Shown: one piece after another, positions 13,718 to 22,400 of the stretch | How positions within the stretch are numbered: the stretch's first letter is position 1 | Layout: the number at the start of each line of letters is the position of its first letter | From: Butyrivibrio sp. | GTDB lineage: Bacteria; Bacillota; Clostridia; Lachnospirales; Lachnospiraceae | Assembly: GCA_024694565.1 (NCBI GenBank) | Contig: JAILJR010000180.1 | Span: 1-36,594, forward strand | DNA length: 36,594 nucleotides | Direction of reading: 5' to 3' | Translations under genes and position numbers: made by a program | Notes under the pieces: generated by a model | Database searches by the model: none | What the model was told of the DNA's origin: nothing | What the model saw: the letters and a program-made list of their open reading frames with translations, nothing else

Positions 13718-16096
13718 TTAAGCCGCCTTATCCTGTTCATATTCTTCCAGCAGGTTATCATATTCTCCTATTGCCTCTGTAAAGCGGTTTAAAATATCCT
13801 CTGCTGAGTACATACCATTTTCATCAGCAGTTAATCCTTTCAGCTTCAGATTATATATGGCCGGCGGAGTATCCTCTGAAAGGCCGCTCATCTCGCGGAG
13901 CTGATCAGTCTTCAGATATACAAGGTCGAGACTTATAAGATCTTTACCCTCGCTGTCTTTCCATTTGCTGATAACAATCTTTGATCCGATAGGTGTCTTT
14001 TTCTCTATTGCTTCAGGAAGAGAATACTCTTCGACCTGTAATGCTGAGAGAACACTTGCAAGATTGGAATCATGTCCGCACAGGAAGGAGAACTGCCGGC
14101 CATCTGTGGTAAGTTCACTCTTAAGCTCTTCCAACAGGGGATGTGCTACATTAGTCGCTACCATCGGATCTGTATAGAGTACATCAACGTATAAATCTTT
14201 TATCTCGGATATAGCTTCCCAGTCTTCATAAGACAGGTCATGACCAAAAGCTGCTGCTTTTAAATCGGGTTCTTCATAATACTGAAGTACCAGTGCATCA
14301 GCAACCTGACAGGCAGTTTTTAGTGATCCTCCAATAGCGGGTTCTTTTCCTTCTTCAAAAGTAACCTCCGGAGCCTCCGCTACAAATCCGGTGAATTTTC
14401 CGCTCTTGTAATCGTCTGAGTCCTTCGCATCAATCACTTCTTCTAAAAGAGAATAGTTATCACTGAGATCTGCAACAACAGAATCATAGTTTTTATGAAT
14501 CTCACTTGATGCATCCTCTGCATAATCATCAGACACAAAAGTAGTAACCGGATTAAACACAGGATCGATTGTATCAAAATCGACCTTGTATTCTATCTTC
14601 ACGTTGTCTACCGGAAGAAGCCCTGCACCAAAGAACTGTGAAGTTGCGATGGTCCTTTGCTTGGCATTGGCATAAACTCGCACTGCCCCATCAGCCGGTC
14701 TGTAATTTTTTTCAAAAAGACCTTCTTTTTCAAGCCATTTCCTGAAATACTGTCCCATCTGGGTCTCAAGATTTCCGCCCTTAACCGAGAGCTGACTTGC
14801 ATCAGCAGACCACTCAAACCATTTGTGTGGTGTAATGGTATCGAGAGCTGATCCTTCAGTAGATAAAGGCGCACGAATATTGTGTCTGCTGAGCACAACC
14901 ACCTGTTCAAGGGTACATCCCTCATGAGAAAGTGTAGTTCTCAAATCTTCATCAGCTGCCGTTGCTTCTGCCTTTTTATCCTCAAACTGAACAATATTAC
15001 TGTTTGATGTATCTTCTGTTTGTACAGCTTCCGGTTCTGTGTATTGTACATCTCCTCTGGTGATGCCATCCGGATATATCTTGAGGAAGTCGTTTTTCAT
15101 AGAGACAGGAACATACCCTTTTTCAGAATATTCAGCTGACTTCTCTGCCCAGTCCTGCTTTCCCCATTCACGCTCTGCATCATCTGCTACAACCATGTAG
15201 GCCTCTGATGGGTATGGATTTCTTCTGTCAAGAGTATAATTCATCATACTGGTATCACTGCCACTGTTGCCAAAAGCCAGTACCGGAATCTGACCAATCT
15301 CTCTTTCAATCCAGATAGTTTTATTTGCATTCAGATTCTTCTGTATAAATCCTCCTGTAAACACAAGCTCATCGCCATCTGAGTACTTGAAATCCATGTT
15401 TGATGGTACGTCCTCATATCCTTTGACCTTTACTTCGAACTCTGATCCGATAACATGAGCAGGTGAGACATAAGCACTTATAGGGGAATGATCAATGATA
15501 GCTCTTGAAGTAGTGCGCTCTGTCCCGCTGACAACATAAATTGTAAAGTCATTGTCATAGAGGTACTTCACGACCTCTACCATAGGCAGATAAAACCCGT
15601 CAATGTAGCGCATATTGTTAAAGCTTTCTGTGTATTTCTGACCAAACTCCACAGCATAATCATACAGCTCCTTAATGGTCATTCCCGCATAGGCCTTGGC
15701 AAAATTTCTTGCCAGCTCTTCTCCTGCCGTATACCCGGGTTTAATCTCGGCAGCCGCTGCCTTTAATTCATCCGAAACTCTCTCAGGATGATCCTTCAGG
15801 CAGAAATTGATGAACATCATAGTGTCATAGTAAGTATAAAATGTCTCGCAGGTCAGTGTGCCGTCCATATCAAACACGGCAATTCTGTCCTTTTCCGGAA
15901 TGAAGTTTTCTGTGTCCTTCTTATTGGTAACCTTCGTGACATAGTTTCTAAGGCTCTCTGCCACAGCTGAATCAGGTGCCCAATATTGAGAAAGAGCTTT
16001 AGGACTGGCGCTTTTACCGCATCCTGTCATTCCTATACTGCAGATAAGCATCGACATGATAAGCAGTATGGACATAATAGATTTCTTCCGTATCAT
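13718..16096 (-). CDS. Lipoprotein fusing a HAD phosphatase and a histidine acid phosphatase
   Basis: 792 residues. Residues 1-25 are a lipoprotein signal (hydrophobic core, lipobox ending TGC). Residues about 65-330 are a HAD hydrolase: FDMDGTLT with nucleophile D76 and D78, VVSGTERTT as motif II, and FGNSGSDTSMM as motif IV. After a linker rich in Glu/Ala (about 355-385) comes a histidine acid phosphatase: SRHNIRAP with R404-H405 (Asn replaces the usual Gly), and CGHDSN with H675-D676 as the proton donor. So two unrelated phosphatase folds sit on one surface-anchored chain, suggesting phosphate scavenging from phytate-like or sugar phosphates. That role is inferred. GGAAAGG precedes ATG. 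Confidence 0.85.
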   Translation of the reverse strand: MIRKKSIMSILLIMSMLICSIGMTGCGKSASPKALSQYWAPDSAVAESLRNYVTKVTNKKDTENFIPEKDRIAVFDMDGTLTCETFYTYYDTMMFINFCLKDHPERVSDELKAAAAEIKPGYTAGEELARNFAKAYAGMTIKELYDYAVEFGQKYTESFNNMRYIDGFYLPMVEVVKYLYDNDFTIYVVSGTERTTSRAIIDHSPISAYVSPAHVIGSEFEVKVKGYEDVPSNMDFKYSDGDELVFTGGFIQKNLNANKTIWIEREIGQIPVLAFGNSGSDTSMMNYTLDRRNPYPSEAYMVVADDAEREWGKQDWAEKSAEYSEKGYVPVSMKNDFLKIYPDGITRGDVQYTEPEAVQTEDTSNSNIVQFEDKKAEATAADEDLRTTLSHEGCTLEQVVVLSRHNIRAPLSTEGSALDTITPHKWFEWSADASQLSVKGGNLETQMGQYFRKWLEKEGLFEKNYRPADGAVRVYANAKQRTIATSQFFGAGLLPVDNVKIEYKVDFDTIDPVFNPVTTFVSDDYAEDASSEIHKNYDSVVADLSDNYSLLEEVIDAKDSDDYKSGKFTGFVAEAPEVTFEEGKEPAIGGSLKTACQVADALVLQYYEEPDLKAAAFGHDLSYEDWEAISEIKDLYVDVLYTDPMVATNVAHPLLEELKSELTTDGRQFSFLCGHDSNLASVLSALQVEEYSLPEAIEKKTPIGSKIVISKWKDSEGKDLISLDLVYLKTDQLREMSGLSEDTPPAIYNLKLKGLTADENGMYSAEDILNRFTEAIGEYDNLLEEYEQDKAA

Positions 16097-16161
16097 TTTG
16101 CTTTTTTCCTTTCCGTATTATTTTGCTTCCTTTCCTTTTTTCTGTTTTCTATTTACAGCCT

Positions 16162-19100
16162 TTATGCAACAGGCTCCTCTGCCGGATCGCGGTTCTCTTC
16201 AGCATTTACAGGAAGAAGATCATTATTCATTATTTCTTCCTCTTCTTCTTCTATGTATTCGCCCTCCGGATCCTCTTCTAATTCATATTCTTCTGAAACC
16301 AGCTGTCCTATCAAAGCGATCTGGTCGTCATTGAGTTTCTCGAAATCAATATCAAGCGGTCCTTTACCGGTATCAAGTCCCCCGTTATAATCATTTTCAC
16401 TTGTGTGATACCCGGGTTCTGAATAGTACGGATCGGTTCCGGCAATATCACCTCCGAAGCCCAAAACATAACCTGTTTTTTCAGGAGTCCATCCACCTTT
16501 GCCATCTTCCGACTTTATATACTCTGTTACATTTATATTTGTTTTCAAAACCAAACTATCAGCACCGCCCTCGGGTGTAGTGAAATATCCCTCTTCTATA
16601 CCATCCAGATCCTCAAGCTTCTTTTTACTGGCTATGATGTTTCCTTCAGCGTCTTCTACCTCTGCCATAACATAATGATATGCTGATATTGCAATAACAT
16701 TGTCTACAAGACTGGCGTCTCCATTATTCAAAGTAACCGTACCACTGTAGTCGTAATTATTATTATCTCTGAGTTTGAATAGATGGTACGCATCTTCTCC
16801 CTTCTCTTCCACAGTTAAGGTTTCACCACTGTTCGCATCAGGTATTTCAATACTCTGAATATATCCTCCACAAATTGAAAGAATATCTTCTGTATTTATA
16901 GACTTCGGATTCTCAAATACAACGTTTATTGCTTTTTGTTTATCATTGTCGCTAGCCTCCAGCTTCGATTTAAGCACAAACTGCCAGTCTTTACTGCCTT
17001 TTTTGGCATCCGTTCCACTTTCAAATACCGTTCCTTCAAGACTCATTCCGGTAATAACACTGTTTCTGGCACTTGTCACGTCAAGAGTTATAGTATTGGT
17101 ATCAAGTGCAACATTGAAATCCTGAAGCGCTGACTCCGCACAGACCATATTGACAGCAAGGTATGTTTCATCCTTGTCGCCTTCATTGAAGGCCTTAAAG
17201 TATTCCTTGTGAATCGCGGCAACCTGTATTGAACCCTGCGTCTCAAGAATGTCCATCAATGGATTTCCTGTTGAATGCTGCGGTGCAGTCATTCCAACCT
17301 CTTCATAGCTGTCAGCCACCTTAAATGTGATATATGCGTAATCCCTGCCGGCATCTGATATTACGCTGAAATCCCCATCTGTTCCTTTTTCAAGCGTAAT
17401 CAGCTTGGAGTACATTTTTGTCTCAGTAAGTTCCTTAGCCAGTTCTACCATGTTATCCCTGTATCCGCCCGCAGTGTTGTAATAATTCACAAAGGCATCC
17501 ACAAATCCAACATAATCCTTTAAATCGGAATTGGCATAAAACTCATAGTACTTTGACTTCTTATACTCCTCATCTGTGGTCTGCAATGGCAAATAAATTG
17601 AACTTCCGTAGATATAATCCCTTTTACCTGTGTTTCCCGTTCTGACATCAGTCCAAATGTCTTTCGCACTGTCGATATTATAGTTAAGACTTATTGATCC
17701 ATCTTCTCCTTCTTTCTCAAGTGCAGCTAATCCATACATATTCTGAATGGATAAATAAGAAATAAATCCGGTATCCAGTACTTCATCAAGAGCTGTTTTG
17801 ATCTTGTCAAGTATAGCAATATCAGCATCGCTGTAGTTCCCTGCCGTGTAATTAAGTGCATCCAGATTTGTCTTCAAAAATAACATGAATTCACCTATAT
17901 CCACAAATCCAGTCGTTTCCACAATCGACGAAGCTTCTGAGCCTCCTCTTACAGTCGGATAACAGGAAATCGCTGCTTTTCGTATAGCCTTAAAGACATC
18001 ATCCCTGACAGCCTGTGAATACTCTGAAGAATTAAGAATATCTGTCAGATTCCTTGAAAGCACATTGATCCTGCTATACATGTCGTCCATGTCATCTGAA
18101 GAAAAGACTGCCATAGAGCCAATTTGAGAAAGCGTGTGCTTGCTTCCTTTATGCCACGTCGTTTCTGAATATCCCTTGTCTATTTCGATTGCAATGTTCT
18201 TATCAGAATCATTATTGCCAACTCCGCTGTTTATTGTATTCAGCAATTTTCCATATTCCACAGTACCATATGTTATCTCCTCAGACGCAAGCATATACCT
18301 GTAATAGTCCTTGAGATTATATGCAAGCTCTGTAGATCCCATAAGACATGCATCAAACATAATAAGCCCAAACTTTCCGTCACTTGCTGTTCTTCCTTTA
18401 TTTGAATAAAGGTCAGTGGCTGCAAGAGCCCCCTCCAGCTCCGGAGTTGTAAGGCTGCTTCCTTTTATCAAAGTTTCCCCCTCAACAACCAGACTGTCTG
18501 AGAAGCATATTCCACTCTGCACTCCACCGCCATGATCCGATAATATAAGACCATAATCCTGCGCCGGAAATAGATTGGTTGAAAGGTTAATAAACCCTGC
18601 CAGCAGTGAAGGATCTCCCATATCTATAGCAGTTGTTGCAGACAGCTGTATCAAAGAGTCCTTAGTGATAATGTCATCAATCCTCAGCCCTTTAACCTTA
18701 TTATCTACGTCCTCCTGCGTGCCAAATAAAAATGGCCTGTTTGCAGCGCTCAGTACATCTACTTCTGAAAGTCTTTGCCTTACATCATCTGAAAGACCTT
18801 CCGGATTCAGGTAATAAATACCTGTTTTCAGACCGGATAAACCTATAGATGGTTCAGATGAATCTTTATTCACATAAGTGCTTTTATAGTCTGTCGTTCC
18901 TCCTACGCATAAGATTACATTCACATTGCTTGCATCACCTTTTATTATATCTGCCAATTCAATAGTTACTTTACGATAGTTTTCCTTGCGTTCCAGGTCT
19001 GTTCCACAAAAATATATCATCAAAGTGTATTTCTTTCCTTTTGCAAGCTCCCTGACTTTTTCATAGTTGTCACCAAAGAATACCACATCTACTTTTTCTC

Positions 19101-20175
19101 CGGCATTTGGATTACTGAACGCATCGCTTGCTTCAAAAGAGAAAATTGATATTCCCGATGAATTTTCGTAAAGCTTATAAGGTGTAACCTTCTCGGTCTT
19201 GGCATTGATATATGGCGATTTTGGAGTTGGTGTTGGTGTTGGGGTTGGGGTTGGCCTTATGTCTCTGGAAGGATCTACATAATCATCATCATCATCATCG
19301 TAGTCACTATCATCAGAGCCGGTTCCATCACCACCCGGATTATCATCATCTGATTCATCGTCATCATAATCGTATTCATTTTCTGTTGTTTTTGGTGTTG
19401 TTTTTGATGCTCCCTCACCCTTATCCGGAGAAGCTTCTTCATCTTTAGAAGATTTAGGATCTGATAGTAGTTCGGGATCTGTATACCCGTCTTCATCCTC
19501 ATCACCATACACATAGAGAACATAAACAGACGGATCATCCTCAATTTTTCCCTTTGAATCAGTAGGTGCCGCAAATGATACAACAATATCGTTGGTATGA
19601 TTCCTTCCCGTTCCCTTTACATACCTGTCAAAAATAGCTTCCGGAAGAGGTTTTGAGTCAAAAAGTACATCAACTAAAATTCCCGGCTTTGAGATGATCA
19701 CCTCAACAGGATCAAACTCAGTCTTTGATCCTCTTGCCTCATATACTCCGATTTCAAGGTAGTGGTCAAGAGCATATGCCTCAATATCCCCGACTCCTGC
19801 ATTTTCAGCAGCCTTCCTTACATCCGGATTTGCTTCAAGGTACTTTTTTACATCAAAGAACTTAAAACCTGCCTTTTTGTAGTTCTTCTGATAATAATCC
19901 TTTGAAAGCTTAATATAAAGGCGTACTTTATTGGTCGGCGACAAGGCTTTTACAAGCTCGGAAGCAGCATCCTTATCCGACTGTTTGCCGCTCTTCTTTG
20001 CAGTCATTACAGCAGAATACGCCTTATCAACTGCTCCCTCATTGTAAGCTGCACTTTGGAATGTTATTCCGACTGCATTATCTGCATAAGAAATACTGCC
20101 CGGCAGCGCAGAGAAAGCAAGCGCAAAAGAAAGCAAAGTAGTAAGCAACTTTGTTTTAATAGATTTCCTGAACAT
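16162..20175 (-). CDS. Secreted clostripain-family (C11) cysteine peptidase
   Basis: 1337 residues from ATG 20175 with GGGGGA upstream. The frame is open to 20523, but that part overlaps the GH8 gene and lacks a signal peptide. Residues 1-31 are a Sec signal. About 85-140 hold one YLEANPDVRKA...ALDHYLEIGVYEARG unit, a repeat typical of Lachnospiraceae exported proteins. A low-complexity Asp/Gly/Ser linker and (PT)n (PTPTPTPTPTP) follow at about 250-310. The peptidase has H548 (DHGGG) and C610 (FDACLMGSTE), the C11 dyad. The last 600 residues are beta-rich and end in a Glu-run. There is no LPXTG or membrane anchor. Arg/Lys-directed cleavage is known for clostripain but not shown here. Confidence 0.88.
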   Translation of the reverse strand: MFRKSIKTKLLTTLLSFALAFSALPGSISYADNAVGITFQSAAYNEGAVDKAYSAVMTAKKSGKQSDKDAASELVKALSPTNKVRLYIKLSKDYYQKNYKKAGFKFFDVKKYLEANPDVRKAAENAGVGDIEAYALDHYLEIGVYEARGSKTEFDPVEVIISKPGILVDVLFDSKPLPEAIFDRYVKGTGRNHTNDIVVSFAAPTDSKGKIEDDPSVYVLYVYGDEDEDGYTDPELLSDPKSSKDEEASPDKGEGASKTTPKTTENEYDYDDDESDDDNPGGDGTGSDDSDYDDDDDDYVDPSRDIRPTPTPTPTPTPKSPYINAKTEKVTPYKLYENSSGISIFSFEASDAFSNPNAGEKVDVVFFGDNYEKVRELAKGKKYTLMIYFCGTDLERKENYRKVTIELADIIKGDASNVNVILCVGGTTDYKSTYVNKDSSEPSIGLSGLKTGIYYLNPEGLSDDVRQRLSEVDVLSAANRPFLFGTQEDVDNKVKGLRIDDIITKDSLIQLSATTAIDMGDPSLLAGFINLSTNLFPAQDYGLILSDHGGGVQSGICFSDSLVVEGETLIKGSSLTTPELEGALAATDLYSNKGRTASDGKFGLIMFDACLMGSTELAYNLKDYYRYMLASEEITYGTVEYGKLLNTINSGVGNNDSDKNIAIEIDKGYSETTWHKGSKHTLSQIGSMAVFSSDDMDDMYSRINVLSRNLTDILNSSEYSQAVRDDVFKAIRKAAISCYPTVRGGSEASSIVETTGFVDIGEFMLFLKTNLDALNYTAGNYSDADIAILDKIKTALDEVLDTGFISYLSIQNMYGLAALEKEGEDGSISLNYNIDSAKDIWTDVRTGNTGKRDYIYGSSIYLPLQTTDEEYKKSKYYEFYANSDLKDYVGFVDAFVNYYNTAGGYRDNMVELAKELTETKMYSKLITLEKGTDGDFSVISDAGRDYAYITFKVADSYEEVGMTAPQHSTGNPLMDILETQGSIQVAAIHKEYFKAFNEGDKDETYLAVNMVCAESALQDFNVALDTNTITLDVTSARNSVITGMSLEGTVFESGTDAKKGSKDWQFVLKSKLEASDNDKQKAINVVFENPKSINTEDILSICGGYIQSIEIPDANSGETLTVEEKGEDAYHLFKLRDNNNYDYSGTVTLNNGDASLVDNVIAISAYHYVMAEVEDAEGNIIASKKKLEDLDGIEEGYFTTPEGGADSLVLKTNINVTEYIKSEDGKGGWTPEKTGYVLGFGGDIAGTDPYYSEPGYHTSENDYNGGLDTGKGPLDIDFEKLNDDQIALIGQLVSEEYELEEDPEGEYIEEEEEEIMNNDLLPVNAEENRDPAEEPVA

Positions 20176-20251
20176 AATTCTGTTCCCCCATTCATAAATG
20201 TGCCAAAGACCCCTCCCGGCCTTCATAATACACCATCCATCTTTGGCATTA

Positions 20252-20279
20252 TAATGAGCTGCCCGACAAAAGCTCATTA
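20252..20279. repeat. Module A repeat, hairpin copy 2
   Basis: TAATGAGCT at 20252-20260 and AGCTCATTA at 20271-20279 with loop GCCCGACAAA. The word GAGCTGCCCGACAAAAGCTC is shared with 36141 and 36402 (reverse). Confidence 0.7.
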
Positions 20280-20308
20280 CCATTACATATATTATACAAA
20301 AATAAAAG

Positions 20309-20336
20309 AAATCTGCATATTTCATTATGCAGATTT
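20309..20336 (-). terminator. Terminator of the GH8 gene
   Basis: AAATCTGCATA at 20309-20319 pairs perfectly with TATGCAGATTT at 20326-20336. On the minus strand it is followed by CTTTTATTTTTG, 20 bases after the stop codon of the GH8 gene. Confidence 0.8.
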
Positions 20337-20356
20337 TCTTATTTTCGCCCATCTCT

Positions 20357-21511
20357 TTACCAGATTCTGTAATTACCTGAAAGAGCCAACAAAGCAAACA
20401 TATAAAGACAATTATCGTAATAACGGCGGCTTCCTTTTCTGAGCGGCTGATTCCAGAACCATTTAACCCATTTGGCTGCCAAAGCAAAATCGCTGTCATC
20501 CTCATTGCTATACGGTGCAGCAAGCGCTCCCTGTGCTACAGTTGCCAGCAGGCCGAGGGGGTGCAGAACCGGACGCTCTGTGGGTGTCCCGTCAATCTTA
20601 TAGGCACATCTGACCGCTTCAAGATCTGTTCCGAAATATTTCATAATTCGTATAGGAACATTTAACTGGCCATGATCTTCTCCAAACCACTCGGCATCAA
20701 GCCCGATATTAGCCGCTGTCCTGTAGGCATCGCTGAAAAAATCTCCAAAATATCCCCAAGGCATTTCTTCTGACACAGGCTGACCGTCAAAATGCGCATA
20801 CTCACTGCATAGACCTGTTTCACTGTTGCAGCATTGTACAAGATACTCTCTGCTTGCCACGGCTGCTTTCTTCCAGAACTCCCTGTCTTCCTCGTATGAC
20901 CACAAGGAAAAGAGCTCATAGAAATGGGGCAGGTGATAAGAAGGATCTGTAAAAGAACTGCCCGGCACAAAAAGAATCTGATGGTTTTCATGGTTCCACA
21001 TAGGTTGTCCCTGGCGATCATTCTCACCTTTGTGCAGACAGGCTCTGAGTATCTCTTTTGCCTCCCTGCTGTATTCAAAAATCCCTTCTCCATCGCCCCA
21101 TCTGTGCGAAGCAAAGAAAAGTGCCATAGCATAAAACTCTTCTCCATCAGGAGCCGGTCCATAGGCATTTTTTGTTCCATCAGTCTGGCATGACCAGGCA
21201 AAATATCCTTCATTTTCACCATCCTGCATAAACATATATGTTTTGGACCATTTCCAGATCCGATCAAATTCTTCCTTCTTATCGAGCTGAACACACATCA
21301 TCATGCCATAGGACATTCCTTCGGTTCTGGCATCGTTATTCCCTGTGTCAGTCAGATATCCCATCCCATCAGGCGCTTCATTGTATATTCTCTCTTTTTC
21401 ATCGTAGAAAAATGTTCTAAAAGCGCTCTCCAGGCGATCATCAATTTCCTGCTGACCTATTCCCACTTCTTTAAAAATATTTCTATATGTTTTTGTTTTA
21501 AATCCAGACAT
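20357..21511 (-). CDS. GH8 reducing-end xylose-releasing exo-oligoxylanase (Rex-like)
   Basis: 384 residues from ATG 21511, which has GGAGG eight bases upstream; the extra 16 residues of the longer frame lack a site. Sequence through DARTEGMSYGMM (general acid E64) and FGDFFSDAYRT (general base near D261) fits GH8 Rex enzymes, which are about 390 residues and remove xylose from the reducing end of xylo-oligosaccharides. There is no signal peptide, so it works in the cytoplasm on imported oligomers. WNHENHQILFVPGSSFTDPS is a conserved substrate-site loop. It is monocistronic with its own terminator and a candidate LacI-type operator upstream. Confidence 0.9.
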   Translation of the reverse strand: MSGFKTKTYRNIFKEVGIGQQEIDDRLESAFRTFFYDEKERIYNEAPDGMGYLTDTGNNDARTEGMSYGMMMCVQLDKKEEFDRIWKWSKTYMFMQDGENEGYFAWSCQTDGTKNAYGPAPDGEEFYAMALFFASHRWGDGEGIFEYSREAKEILRACLHKGENDRQGQPMWNHENHQILFVPGSSFTDPSYHLPHFYELFSLWSYEEDREFWKKAAVASREYLVQCCNSETGLCSEYAHFDGQPVSEEMPWGYFGDFFSDAYRTAANIGLDAEWFGEDHGQLNVPIRIMKYFGTDLEAVRCAYKIDGTPTERPVLHPLGLLATVAQGALAAPYSNEDDSDFALAAKWVKWFWNQPLRKGSRRYYDNCLYMFALLALSGNYRIW

Positions 21512-21538
21512 AAAAAACCTCCAGTACTTACAGCGCGC

Positions 21539-21552
21539 AGTTAACGTTATCA
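21539..21552. promoter_or_regulatory. Candidate LacI-family operator upstream of the GH8 gene
   Basis: AGTTAACGTTATCA is centred on a CG dyad, as in LacI/CcpA-type sites (two mismatches to the catabolite-response consensus). It lies about 10 bases after a possible minus-strand -10 box TATAGT. Sugar control of this gene is inferred. Confidence 0.35.
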
Positions 21553-21636
21553 ATTCCAACTATACAGTTTATGTACCGGAGGTGTCTGCTTTAATTTTGT
21601 CATGTTGTTCCTATTTTTTGCCAATCTGCATGCAGC

Positions 21637-22023
21637 TCATACTGCCTTTACCAACCTGTCTGCAAATCTCACAAGTGCAGACTCTATCCTGTCCATATCA
21701 ACCTCTCCGAATCTATCATAATCGTCTACATGACAAGCCCTGTCATCGATATATACATCACATGTGATCTTCCTCGAATTCGATCCATATAATTCAACTA
21801 TCTCAGGAAGATTGTCATTTACCGCATCAAAACTAAGGCCATATCTGCCGCAAAAGTCAACCGCATCATTTAACGGTTTTCCGGCTCTGCATGTCCAAAG
21901 TATAATCTTGTCTCCATTCATCTGTCTTCTGAGAAGAAAATCAACAAGTCTCTTGTTTACAGGTCCCACTGCAGGAAATTCTCCAAATGAAAGAGTTCCG
22001 TCAAAATCAACACCATATGTCAT
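21637..22023 (-). CDS. Small HAD-type hydrolase
   Basis: 128 residues. VDFDGTLSFGEF is HAD motif I and YIDDRACH looks like motif IV. WTCRAGKPLNDAVDFC after KIILW is typical of short HAD proteins related to phage-type 3' phosphatases that lack a cap domain. The start has GGAGGG upstream, and it follows the small dinB-linked protein by 21 bases. It is the last gene of the dinB group. Substrate unknown; a nucleotide or 3'-phosphate end is a guess from the family. Confidence 0.7.
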   Translation of the reverse strand: MTYGVDFDGTLSFGEFPAVGPVNKRLVDFLLRRQMNGDKIILWTCRAGKPLNDAVDFCGRYGLSFDAVNDNLPEIVELYGSNSRKITCDVYIDDRACHVDDYDRFGEVDMDRIESALVRFADRLVKAV

Positions 22024-22044
22024 GTATCCGCCCTCCGTATTCCA

Positions 22045-22308
22045 TTACTTCTTTGATTCCAGAAACCATTTTGCCCCTGAAGGGCAGTCCTCGTAATAAA
22101 GGTGGATTTCTTTTCCATCAACAATACATGTGTACATTATCCCGGCCCCACCGGCCCTTCTGCTTGCCCCCGGAACACAATCCTTGACCCTTGATATCTC
22201 ATACCTTGTCCCGTCCTCCCACTCTATGGACAAAGGCCTTACGATGCCCTCATCAGTAAACTTGACTATTGTTTCTACATACACTTTATGCCCTATTCTT
22301 ATCGCCAT
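22045..22308 (-). CDS. Small conserved protein next to the Y-family polymerase
   Basis: 87 residues: P-SIEWEDGTRYEISRVKDC then RAGGAGIMYTCIVDGKE and WFLE. This small beta-rich family is often found near Y-family polymerase genes in Firmicutes and resembles DUF6504-type proteins that neighbour imuB/dnaE2 in Actinobacteria. GGGAGTATAAAGG precedes ATG. A 92-base gap separates it from dinB. A role as a polymerase accessory factor is inferred from position only. Confidence 0.65.
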   Translation of the reverse strand: MAIRIGHKVYVETIVKFTDEGIVRPLSIEWEDGTRYEISRVKDCVPGASRRAGGAGIMYTCIVDGKEIHLYYEDCPSGAKWFLESKK

Positions 22309-22400
22309 GACCTTTATACTCCCTGGTGTACCGTGACCTGACTTGATCCGATAGTATGCGGATACAAGTACTTTGCTTAGCGATGCCGGGACTTCAACCC

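Noticed and set aside
19200..19460. Tandem trinucleotide-like repeats as a repeat locus
   Set aside because: They are the coding sequence for the Pro-Thr and Asp-rich linker of the clostripain gene.
20176..20523. N-terminal extension of the clostripain frame by 116 codons
   Set aside because: It would overlap the 3' end of the GH8 gene on the same strand and lie through its terminator. ATG 20175 has a ribosome site and begins a signal peptide.
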